In this document: positions 34,528-42,600 of the stretch, one piece after another
How positions within the stretch are numbered: position 1 is the first letter of the stretch
Layout: the number at the start of each line of letters is the position of its first letter
Source of the DNA: Streptomyces sp. A 4/2
Lineage (GTDB): Bacteria > Actinomycetota > Actinomycetes > Streptomycetales > Streptomycetaceae
Assembly: GCF_940670765.1 (NCBI RefSeq)
Contig: NZ_CALNVW010000062.1
Coordinates: 24,019-88,018, forward strand
Reading direction: 5' to 3'
DNA: 64,000 nt
Notes under the pieces: generated by a model
What the model was told of the DNA's origin: nothing
The model's input: the letters and a program-made list of their open reading frames with translations, nothing else
Databases searched by the model: none
Position numbers and translations under genes: made by a program

Positions 34528-35412
34528 TCACGGCTCGTACGGAGCGCCGGCGGACCGCCCCGCAACCGGCAGGAGGACCAGCGGAGTTCCGGGCACGGCC
34601 TGCGCCGCGGCCCCGAGCCGGTCCTCCGGCACCACTCCGATCACCGGGTAGCCGCCGGTGACCGGATGGTCCGCGAGGAAGATCACCGGCAGCCCGTCCG
34701 GCGGCACCTGCACAGCCCCCAGGACCATGCCCTCGCTGGGCAGTTCGGTATCGCCGGAGCGCTCCAGCGGCGGCCCCTCGGTGCGCAGCCCGATGCGGTT
34801 GCTCGCCACCGACACCCGGTAGACGGCCCCCGGCAGGCCCCGGAGCGCGGCCTCGGTGACCCGGTCGGCGCGCGGGCCGAGGATGAGGGGCAGCACCAGT
34901 TCGGCCGGGGGAGCCGGGAGCGGCAGGGCATCCACCCCGCCGGGCAGCGCGCCCGCCCGCCCCAGCGGCAGTCTCCGGCCGGTTTCCAGCGGCGCGGGCC
35001 CGAGCCCGGAGAGCAGGTCGGTCGAACGGCTGCCGAGCACCGGCTCCACGGCGATTCCGCCGCCGAACGCCACATAGCTGCGTACCCCGCCGACCGCCCG
35101 GCCCACATCGAGGACCGCGCCGGACGGCACCAGCACGGGCGCGCCCCAGGCAGCAGGACGGCCGTCGATCCGTACCGGACAAGGAGCCCCGGTCACGGCC
35201 GCGGTGACGTCGGCGGTGGCCCGTACCGCGGTCCCGTCGAGCGTGGTCTCCAGGGTGGCAGCCTCCGGCGCGTTGCCGGTGAGCAGATTCGCCAGCCGGT
35301 GCGCGGCCCTGTCGAGCGCGCCCGAGTGCGGCACGCCGAGATGCGCGTAACCCGGACGCCCGAGGTCCTGAACGGTCGTGAGCGCTCCCGGGCGTACGAC
35401 CTCCAGGCTCAT
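34528..35412 (-). CDS. pxpC: 5-oxoprolinase subunit PxpC
   Basis: 294 aa. ATG 35412 overlaps the pxpB stop by 4 bp. The KipA/AHS2 (biotin-dependent carboxyltransferase-like) domain is complete: LEVVRPGALTTVQDLGRPGYAHLGVPHSGALDR, then YVAFGGGIAVEPVLGSRSTD, YRVSVASNRIGLRTEGPPLER and VIFLADHPVTGGYPVIGVV. With PxpA and PxpB it forms the ATP-dependent prokaryotic 5-oxoprolinase that opens pyroglutamate to glutamate. Third gene of the operon pxpA-pxpB-pxpC, all joined by 4-bp overlaps. Confidence 0.95.
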   Translation of the reverse strand: MSLEVVRPGALTTVQDLGRPGYAHLGVPHSGALDRAAHRLANLLTGNAPEAATLETTLDGTAVRATADVTAAVTGAPCPVRIDGRPAAWGAPVLVPSGAVLDVGRAVGGVRSYVAFGGGIAVEPVLGSRSTDLLSGLGPAPLETGRRLPLGRAGALPGGVDALPLPAPPAELVLPLILGPRADRVTEAALRGLPGAVYRVSVASNRIGLRTEGPPLERSGDTELPSEGMVLGAVQVPPDGLPVIFLADHPVTGGYPVIGVVPEDRLGAAAQAVPGTPLVLLPVAGRSAGAPYEP

Positions 35413-36029
35413 GCGAGGTCCTCCCCGGTGAACCGCACCCGCGTGCCGGGGACCAGCAGGGCCGCAGGCTCGCGGGCCGGGTCCCACAGGACCGCGTCGG
35501 TGGATCCGATCAGCTGCCAGCCGCCGGGGGAGGAGCGCGGGTAGACACCCGCGTACGTGTCGGCGAGGGCGACCGATCCGGCCGGAACACTGGTGCGCGG
35601 TGTGGCGCGGCGCGGCAGCCGCAGCCGGTCGGGCAGCCCGGTCAGATAGCCGAAGCCGGGGACGAACCCGCAGAAGGCGACCCGGAATTCGAGCCCGCCG
35701 ACGATACGCGGCACCTCGGCGGGCTCCACGTCCCAACGGCGCGCGACCTCCGCCAGGTCCGGGCCGTCGTAGCGCACCGGAATGTCGACCCCGGCCTCCG
35801 GTGACGGTGCCAGGGGAGGCACGGTCCAGGTGACGAGCTGCGCGGCGAGCGCTGCCGGCCGCTCCAGACCGTCCAGCAGTACGGTCCGGGCGGCAGGCAC
35901 GATCTCCCGTACCCCGGGCAGTTCGCCCGCCGCGCGACGGCGCAGCAGCTCCGCGTGGAACGCCTCCGTCTCCTGCGCCGAGTCCAGCTCGATCAGCAGG
36001 GCGCGCTCTCCCACCGGGAGCGTCCTCAC
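35409..36029 (-). CDS. pxpB: 5-oxoprolinase subunit PxpB
   Basis: 206 aa with GTG start at 36029 overlapping the pxpA stop by 4 bp. It is a KipI/AHS1 cyclophilin-like domain: VRTLPVGERALLIELD at the start, IPVRYDGPDLAEVARRW, and the hallmark FRVAFCGFVPGFGYLTGLPDRL, followed by VPAGSVALADTYAGVYPRSSPGGWQLIG. It partners PxpC in the carboxyltransferase-like part of the 5-oxoprolinase complex. Confidence 0.95.
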   Translation of the reverse strand: MRTLPVGERALLIELDSAQETEAFHAELLRRRAAGELPGVREIVPAARTVLLDGLERPAALAAQLVTWTVPPLAPSPEAGVDIPVRYDGPDLAEVARRWDVEPAEVPRIVGGLEFRVAFCGFVPGFGYLTGLPDRLRLPRRATPRTSVPAGSVALADTYAGVYPRSSPGGWQLIGSTDAVLWDPAREPAALLVPGTRVRFTGEDLA

Positions 36030-36799
36030 GCGAAGGGCTCCAGGACCACGCCCGCGGCGAGCAGTTCACGGCGGACCCGTAGTGCCAGTTCCGCGGCCCC
36101 GGGGGTGTCGCCGTGCAGACAGAGCGAACGGGCGTCGACGACGAGCCGCTCGCCGGTGACCGCGGACACCGAGTGGTCGCGCGCCATGGAGAGGGCACGG
36201 GCGACCACCGCCTCCGGGTCGTGCACCACGGCGTCGGGCCGGGTGCGCGGAACGAGCGTGGCCTGCGCGGTGTACGCGCGATCGGCGAACGCCTCCTGAA
36301 CCGGCACGAGCCCCGCGTCACCGGCGGCCTCCAGCAGCCGTGACCCGGGCAGTCCGAGCACCGGCAGGCCGCCCCCGGCGAGCCGTACGCCCTCGACGAC
36401 CGCAGCGGCCTGCTCCTCGTCGTGGACGGTGCGGTTGTAGAGCGCGCCGTGCGGCTTGACGTAGGCCACCCAGGCTCCGGCGGCCCGCGCGAACACCTCC
36501 AACGCGCCGATCTGGTAGGCCACTTCGTCGGAGAGTTCACGCGACGGTACGTCCATCGCGCGCCGCCCGAAGCCGGCCAGGTCCCGGTACGAGACCTGGG
36601 CCCCGATCCGTACTCCGCGTGCGGCGGCGAGCTCGCAGACGCGGCGCATCGTCGAGGGGTCACCGGCGTGGAAGCCACAGGCGACATTGGCACTGGTGAC
36701 GACGGAGAGCAGCGCCTCGTCGTCGGTGAGTGTCCAGCGGCCGAACCCCTCGCCGAGGTCGGCGTTCAGGTCGATCGTGGTCATGGCGGTCGCGGTCAT
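36026..36799 (-). CDS. pxpA: 5-oxoprolinase subunit PxpA (LamB/YcsF family)
   Basis: 257 aa; ATG 36799 is preceded by GGAGGGAG 4 nt upstream, the best ribosome site of the operon (ATG 36784 is possible). LamB/YcsF motifs are present: IDLNADLGEGFGRW, VTSANVACGFHAGDPSTMRR, VRIGAQVSYRDLAGFGRR, YVKPHGALYNR and SLCLHGDTPGA. PxpA is the catalytic lactamase-like subunit acting with PxpBC in pyroglutamate recycling. First gene of the operon, divergent from the SMC-like system with a 116-bp gap. Confidence 0.95.
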   Translation of the reverse strand: MTATAMTTIDLNADLGEGFGRWTLTDDEALLSVVTSANVACGFHAGDPSTMRRVCELAAARGVRIGAQVSYRDLAGFGRRAMDVPSRELSDEVAYQIGALEVFARAAGAWVAYVKPHGALYNRTVHDEEQAAAVVEGVRLAGGGLPVLGLPGSRLLEAAGDAGLVPVQEAFADRAYTAQATLVPRTRPDAVVHDPEAVVARALSMARDHSVSAVTGERLVVDARSLCLHGDTPGAAELALRVRRELLAAGVVLEPFA

Positions 36800-36915
36800 A
36801 CGGCTCCCTCCGGGGGCAGCAGCCTAGCTGTCGCCGGCCGTGCGGGCCCCCTGGAGCAGCCGTCCCATCCGCGCCGTTTCGACCGTTGTCGGTGCGAGGA
36901 CCTAATCTGTGCAGC

Positions 36916-38442
36916 GTGACTTCGCCTGCCTCGACGGAATTCGTTCCGCCCCAGCTCAGCGCGGGGCCGCGGCCCGCACCGGGCCCGGCCGCCGACGAAG
37001 GGCTCGCGCGGCGGCTGCGCGCGCTCGCGTGCACCGCGCCGCTGCACGATCTCGACGTGCGCAAGGCCAATCTGGCCGGTGAGTTCACGGTCTACGCGAT
37101 GGCGGAGGTCGCGCTGGCCGCCATCGATCTGGTCACGCTCAACATGGACTTCGACACCGGGGCCGACCACGACCAGATAGTGGCCAGGCTGCTCCCGCGC
37201 GTCGCGGCCCAGGCACCGCACCGCCCGGCGGAGGAACACGAGCGGGTGGCCCGCTGGGTGCTGGAGAACCTGATCAACGTCGGCAGCGTGGACCGGGGGT
37301 TCCGCGCGGTCTACGGCACTTTCGGCCCCGACGGCGCCTATGTCCGGCGGGACTACGACTTCAAACTTGTCGAGGAGGTCCCCGGACACGGCGGGACGGT
37401 CTACCTGCGCACCACCGACGAGGCGGTCAATGTCCTGGTGGGCGCCCTCGACACCGATGTGACCAGCGCGCAGATCGCCGCCGAGGTGAAGCTCGAAGTG
37501 CTCATCAGCCGGGGCAGGCTCGCGGACGCGCAGCTCGCCGCCGAGCAGGCCAGGTACCGGACCGTGCAGTACGCGGAGACGCTGCGCAGGACCCTGGAGG
37601 CGACCCGGCGCAACGTCCGCGCGGTCGACTGGCTCAAGGCCGTCCCGGACATGATCGACGAGGCGCTCGACCACGTCGCCGACCGCTACCGCCACGAGAA
37701 CGCGATCCTCACCAACATCCGCAAGGCCAGGGACGAGGCGGAGGAGCCGGAGAACAAACGGCGCGCCGCCGAGCTCGTGGACATAGTCAAGGACTGCATC
37801 CGCCGCCACACCCAGCTCCAGTCCCGGCTCCTGGAGGCGGGACCGCTCTTCCGCGCGGAGCAGGACCGGCAGGCCTTCGCCGCCCCGACGGCGAGCGCGG
37901 GACTGGATCTGTACGGACAGCTGGTGGCCCCCGTGCTGCCGTTGCCGCTGGAGCAGGCCATCCGGGTCACGGACGCCTTCTTCGCGCGCGGCACCGGACT
38001 GCGTACACCCGTATCGGTACGGGTCGGGGACCTGGTCGACATCCTGCTGACCCCGCCGGCGGAACGGGAGCACCTCGGCGTGGAGATGCCCGAGCCCGAT
38101 CTCATCGCGACCCCGGACGACAGCCGGTTCAGCGAGGAGCAGCTGGCCGGTGCGACGGAGCTGCTCGACCTGGAGCACGACGCCCCCCGACGGCTCTCCG
38201 GGCTGCTGGCCGACGCCCGGCGCCGTGATCCAGAACTGCCGTACCTGGTCGCCCTGCTGGCCATCCACGCGGCGAGCCCGCCGGTCGGCACGGCCTATCG
38301 GCAGGGAGAGCAGCGGCTGCTCTTCGCCGTGGACGACGGGACCGAGCTGGACGACCCGGAGTTCGGCGGCGCCGACCTGATCGTCGGTACGGCGCTGCTC
38401 GACACGGTCGGAATGGCCGCGGGCCGTACGGAGGCGGGATGA
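36916..38442 (+). CDS. MukF/MksF/JetA-like (kleisin-type) subunit of an SMC complex
   Basis: 508 aa from GTG 36916; no strong ribosome site, so the start is uncertain. The N-terminal third looks like a winged-helix dimer domain (ARRLRALACTAPLHDLDVRKANLAGEFTVYAMAEV). A long helical middle is followed by AEQARYRTVQYAETLRRTLEATRRNVRAVDWLKAVPDMIDEALDHVADRY and ENKRRAAELVDIVKDCIRRH, matching the linker-helix pattern of MukF/MksF kleisins. The C-terminal region ends in a compact domain (TGLRTPVSVRVGDLVDILLTPP). Predicted to bridge the ATPase heads of the 1602-aa SMC-like protein encoded downstream. Assignment rests on gene order and helix pattern, not direct motif identity. Confidence 0.6.
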   Translation: MTSPASTEFVPPQLSAGPRPAPGPAADEGLARRLRALACTAPLHDLDVRKANLAGEFTVYAMAEVALAAIDLVTLNMDFDTGADHDQIVARLLPRVAAQAPHRPAEEHERVARWVLENLINVGSVDRGFRAVYGTFGPDGAYVRRDYDFKLVEEVPGHGGTVYLRTTDEAVNVLVGALDTDVTSAQIAAEVKLEVLISRGRLADAQLAAEQARYRTVQYAETLRRTLEATRRNVRAVDWLKAVPDMIDEALDHVADRYRHENAILTNIRKARDEAEEPENKRRAAELVDIVKDCIRRHTQLQSRLLEAGPLFRAEQDRQAFAAPTASAGLDLYGQLVAPVLPLPLEQAIRVTDAFFARGTGLRTPVSVRVGDLVDILLTPPAEREHLGVEMPEPDLIATPDDSRFSEEQLAGATELLDLEHDAPRRLSGLLADARRRDPELPYLVALLAIHAASPPVGTAYRQGEQRLLFAVDDGTELDDPEFGGADLIVGTALLDTVGMAAGRTEAG

Positions 38443-38669
38443 GGGCCGAGCCACGACCGGTGCCCGGCCGGACGACACCGGCACCGGCACCGGCACCGGC
38501 CCGGACACCGACCGGCTGCGTACCGACCGCGTACGGACCCGTCCCGTGCGCAGCCACCCCGTACGTACCGACTTCGTATGCACCGACCGCATCCGCATCC
38601 ACCGCATCCACCGCATCCACCGCGTGCGGGACACCCTCGCGCGTACCGACCCAGGAGCCGCAGCCGTGA
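38439..38669 (+). CDS. Possible small Pro/Thr/Ala-rich linker ORF
   Basis: A 76-aa frame whose ATG overlaps the stop of the kleisin-like gene (ATGA) and whose stop overlaps the start of the MukE-like gene (GTGA). GGAGG precedes the ATG by 4 nt. The product is low-complexity (PAPAPAPARTP, TASASTASTASTACG) with no fold, from DNA made of CGGCAC and 9-bp CCGCATCCA repeats. It may be translated to carry ribosomes across the gap, or the frame may be an accident of repeat composition. Confidence 0.3.
   Translation: MRAEPRPVPGRTTPAPAPAPARTPTGCVPTAYGPVPCAATPYVPTSYAPTASASTASTASTACGTPSRVPTQEPQP
38475..38623. repeat. Short simple-sequence repeats between two SMC-complex genes
   Basis: Hexamer CACCGG in tandem about four times at 38475-38500 and 9-mer CCGCATCCA three times at 38593-38619 with a partial fourth copy. 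They fill much of the 223-bp gap between the kleisin-like and MukE-like genes and probably vary in number among strains. Confidence 0.8.
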
Positions 38670-39574
38670 GCGAGACCCACGCCGAGTACACCGCGTGGAG
38701 CGAGCCGGACCAGGCCGACAGCGCCACACCGTCCGCCGCCGCGGCCGGTTCCGCGGTGACCCCGGCCGATGCCGCCGACGCGGCGCGGCTGGTCGCCTTC
38801 GGCCTGCAGCCCAAGCTGCTGCCCGCCCGCGACGCCGAATACGCGGAGCTGCTGCGCCGCTACCGCGAAGCCCCGGCCTTCGCCCGTCTCGCCGACGCGA
38901 TCGCCACCGGACTCGGGCTGGTCGTCCTGGAGGTCTCGACCCGCGCCGGAATGGCCGTCGCCGCGGGCGAGGACTCGGTCTTCGCCGTACGGATGGGTGA
39001 CTACGCCCGCCGGGCGGCTGCCGACTCGGCCGACCGCTTTCTGCACGGACTGGCTCATCTGGCCGTAGCCGCCATGTCGTTCCCGCGTCCGGAAGACCTC
39101 GCCGACGACGGCTACATCGGCCGCATCACGGTCAACGGCGTCGACGCGTTCGTCCGTCAGGCCTGCCGCCGTCTGGAAGAGCGCGCCGAGGAGCAGGGCG
39201 AGAACAGCGACCCGGCCACCGAGGCACCTGGCCTCGAAGCGGCCTGGCGCATCTATGCCCGGCGCAGCTCCACCGGCGCCACCAAGGACGCCAGACGACT
39301 GGCGGGTTCCACCACCGGAATCGTGGCCAAGGCCGTCGTCTTCCTCACGGAATCGGGATTCCTCCAGCGCACCGGTGACGACGCCGGAGGCGCGTACCGC
39401 ACCACTGCCCGCTATCAGCTCCAGGTACGCGACATGGCGGGCAGTGCCGCCATGGCCGAGCTGCTGGAGCTGGGGGTCGTACCGGTGGGCGACGGCACGG
39501 CGACACTCGTGCCGCCGTCCGAGGCGGACGACCTCGAACTGGCCGCCGACGCCGGCCTGCCCTTCCACACCTGA
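38666..39574 (+). CDS. MukE/MksE/JetB-like subunit of an SMC complex
   Basis: 302 aa from GTG 38666, preceded by AGGAG with 8 nt spacing. Core residues about 60-120 read AEYAELLRRYREAPAFARLADAIATGLGLVVLEVSTRAGMAVAAG, the winged-helix pattern of MukE-like proteins that bind the kleisin; further winged-helix-like segments follow (TTGIVAKAVVFLTESGFLQRTGDD, YRTTARYQLQVRDMA). The first 50 residues are Ala/Glu-rich and disordered. It lies between the kleisin-like gene and the ATPase gene, as jetB/mksE do. Confidence 0.6.
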   Translation: MSETHAEYTAWSEPDQADSATPSAAAAGSAVTPADAADAARLVAFGLQPKLLPARDAEYAELLRRYREAPAFARLADAIATGLGLVVLEVSTRAGMAVAAGEDSVFAVRMGDYARRAAADSADRFLHGLAHLAVAAMSFPRPEDLADDGYIGRITVNGVDAFVRQACRRLEERAEEQGENSDPATEAPGLEAAWRIYARRSSTGATKDARRLAGSTTGIVAKAVVFLTESGFLQRTGDDAGGAYRTTARYQLQVRDMAGSAAMAELLELGVVPVGDGTATLVPPSEADDLELAADAGLPFHT

Positions 39575-39694
39575 CCGCTCACCGACCCGAAACCGCCCCG
39601 AACGCCAACTGCCCCACTTGCACTGCTGCCTGACTGTTCCTGACCGATACCGCCTGATCTCCCTTCTCCCTGACAACGACGAGAGTCCGCCGCC

Positions 39695-42600
39695 ATGTAC
39701 GAGCTGTCCCGGGTCCGCCTCTACTCCATCGGACCTGCCGGTGCGCGCTACGCCGACACCGTGCTCGACCTGCGGGGAGTGGGCTCTCCCGTGCCCAGCC
39801 CGGCCCCGATGCAGGCGGAGTTCTTCGAGGCGGAGCCGGTCGGTCCGCCGCGCCGGCCGGCTCCGGCCGGGGTCCTCTTCCTGGAGAACGGCGGCGGCAA
39901 GTCCGTCCTGCTGAAGCTGATCTTCTCGGTGATGCTGCCCGGCCACCGCAACACACTGGGCGGGGCCAGCTCCGGTGTGCTGCGTAAATTCCTCCTCGCC
40001 GACGACTGCGGCCATGTCGCCCTGGAGTGGCAGCACACCCTCACCGGCGAGCTCGTCGTGGTCGGCAAGGCCAGCGAGTGGCGGGGGCGGCAGGTCTCCA
40101 ACGACCCGCGCAAGTTCGCCGAGGCCTGGTACTCGTTCAGGCCGGGGCCCGGCCTGAGTCTCGACTCCCTCCCGGTCGCCGAATCCACCGCCGTACGTCC
40201 GCCGGTGGAAGGTGTGTCGGGGGCCCGGGGCCGCCGCCGGACCATGAAGGGCTTCCGCGACGCGATCACCGAAGCGGGCAAGGCGTATCCGCATCTGGAC
40301 GTGCAGTGGGAAGAGATCCACGACCGCTGGAACGAACACCTCGGTGACCTGGGCCTCGACCCCGAACTCTTCCGCTACCAGCGTGAGATGAACGCCGACG
40401 AGGGGGAGGCGGCCGGTCTCTTCGCGGTGAAGAAGGACTCCGACTTCACGGACCTGCTGCTGCGGGCCGTCACCGACACCCGTGACACGGACGGCCTGGC
40501 CGACCTCGTCGCCGGCTTCGGCAACAAACTCGGCCGCCGCGCGGAGCTCACCGCCGAACGGGACTTCACCGCGGGCTCCGCCGATCTGCTCGGCCGGATC
40601 GTCGAAGCCGCCGAAGCCAGGTCGCGGTCCCGGGACATCCACGCGGGCGCCGAGCGCCGTACCCGCACGCTCGCCCGCAGGCTCTCCGCGCGCGCCGCCC
40701 AGGAACGCGGCCGGGCCGCCGACCTGGCCCAGCAGGTCACCTCCGCCGCCCACACCGTCACCGAGGCCGAGGAGGTCAGGGGACGCAGCGCGCTGATCGC
40801 CGCCGAACTCGCCTACCGGCACGCCTCCCTGGCACTCGCCGTCGCCGAGAAGTCCGCGGCGGCGCAGCGCAGGGAACTGGCCGACGCGCGGACGTTCCAC
40901 TCGGCCTGGCAGGCAGCCGAGGCCGTACTGCGTCACCGTGCGGCGGCCGACCGTTCCGCGCGCGTCGCCGTAGCCATCCGTGAGGCCGAACGGGACGCGG
41001 CGCCCGCACTGGCCGCCCGGGGCACGGCCGCAGCCGACCTCGTCCGGGCGCTGCGCACGGCCGCCGAGGCCGGCGAGCGGCGCGCGAACGAGGAGGAGGA
41101 GCGCGCCGCCGCACTCCAGGAGGCGGGCGAGGCCGCGCACCGCGACGCCACGGCAGCGGCCACCGAAGCACAGCGTGCCCGCAGCGAGGCCGGACATCTG
41201 CGCCAGCGCCTCACCGAGGTCGGCCAGGAGACCGCCGAAGCCGTCCGCGCGGGCTGGCTCGACGACACCGCACCCGACGCCGACCCGGCGCGCGCCGCAC
41301 TGGCTGCCAGCGACGCGGAGAAGTCCGCGGTCGCCGCGTGGGACAGCGCCCGCGAACAGGCCCGCACCACGGCCCAGCAGGCCAAGGAGGCCGCCGCCGA
41401 CGAAGCCCGCGCCGAGCTCGCCGCAGCCCGAGCGGCGGACGCCGCGCAGGCCACCGAGCGTGCCTACGCGGCGGAACTGCGCGAGGCCGGGTCCATCGCC
41501 TCGGAGTACCGCCTCGCCGAACTGCTGAGTCTCCCCGGCACGGCGGCCGTGGGCCTGCCGGGCCCCCGCAGCGGCGCCGGGACCCCGCAGCAGGACCGCG
41601 CGGGCACGGCCGAGGACCCGCCCGCAGGTGCCGCCGGCGGCGCGGCCCAGGGCGCTGCCGACGACAGGACCGAAAGCTCCGCCCGTACGCTCACCCGGGG
41701 TTCGCTCACCGCCGAGGAACTGGACCGCAACGCGGAAGAGCTCCAGGCGCTGCTCGACCGCGGTGTCACCTCGGCCGAGCGGCAGCTCTTCGAGCTGCGC
41801 ACCGCCGCCGCCGACGACGCCCGCATCCTCGGCGCACTCGGCGACGGCGGGCTGCTGCCCCCGGGACCCGATGTGCTGGCCACCGTCGAATTCCTCGGCG
41901 AGCACGGCATCCCCGCACTGCCCGGCTGGCGCTATCTCGCCCAGGCGGTGGACCCCGCCGACCACGCAGCGGTGCTGGCCACCAGGCCCGAGCTGGTCGA
42001 CGGCGTGGTCATCACCGACCCGGCCGCCCACACCAGGGCCCGCGAAGCACTCACCGGAGCGGCCCTGCTGCCGCGCTCCGCCGTCGCGGTCGGTACCGCT
42101 GCCGCCCTGCTGGCGCCCGTTCCGGGACCGGGACCGTCGGGGACCGGGAGCGACATCTTCCTCGTGCCGCCGAACCCGGCCATGCACGACGAGCACGCCG
42201 CCGACGAGGAACGCCAGGCACTGCGTACCCGCGCGGGCGACCGCGACGAGGAGATCCGCCGACTGGCCGCCCGGCTCGGCGGCGACCGCACGCTGGCCGC
42301 CCGGCTCGGATCCTGGCGTGCGGACTGCCCGCCGGGAACGCTCGCGGAACTGGCCGCCGCGGCGAGCGCTGCCGAGGAGGCGGCCGGGACCGCGGGGACG
42401 GAACTCGAAGAGGCGCGTACGGCCCGCGCGGAGGCCGACGAGGCGGCAGCCGACGCGGCGCGGGAGCGGGACGAACGGCAGGACGTCGCACAGCGCGCCC
42501 GCCGGGTGGCCGACGCCCTCGCCGGACTCGCCTTCCGGCTCCGTGAACGGGCGGGCTGGCAGGTCACCCTGCGCGAACTGGCCGACGAGGCAGCCGAGTC

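Noticed and set aside
38475..38623. CRISPR-like array from the short repeats
   Set aside because: Units are 6 or 9 bp, contiguous with no spacers; simple-sequence repeats.
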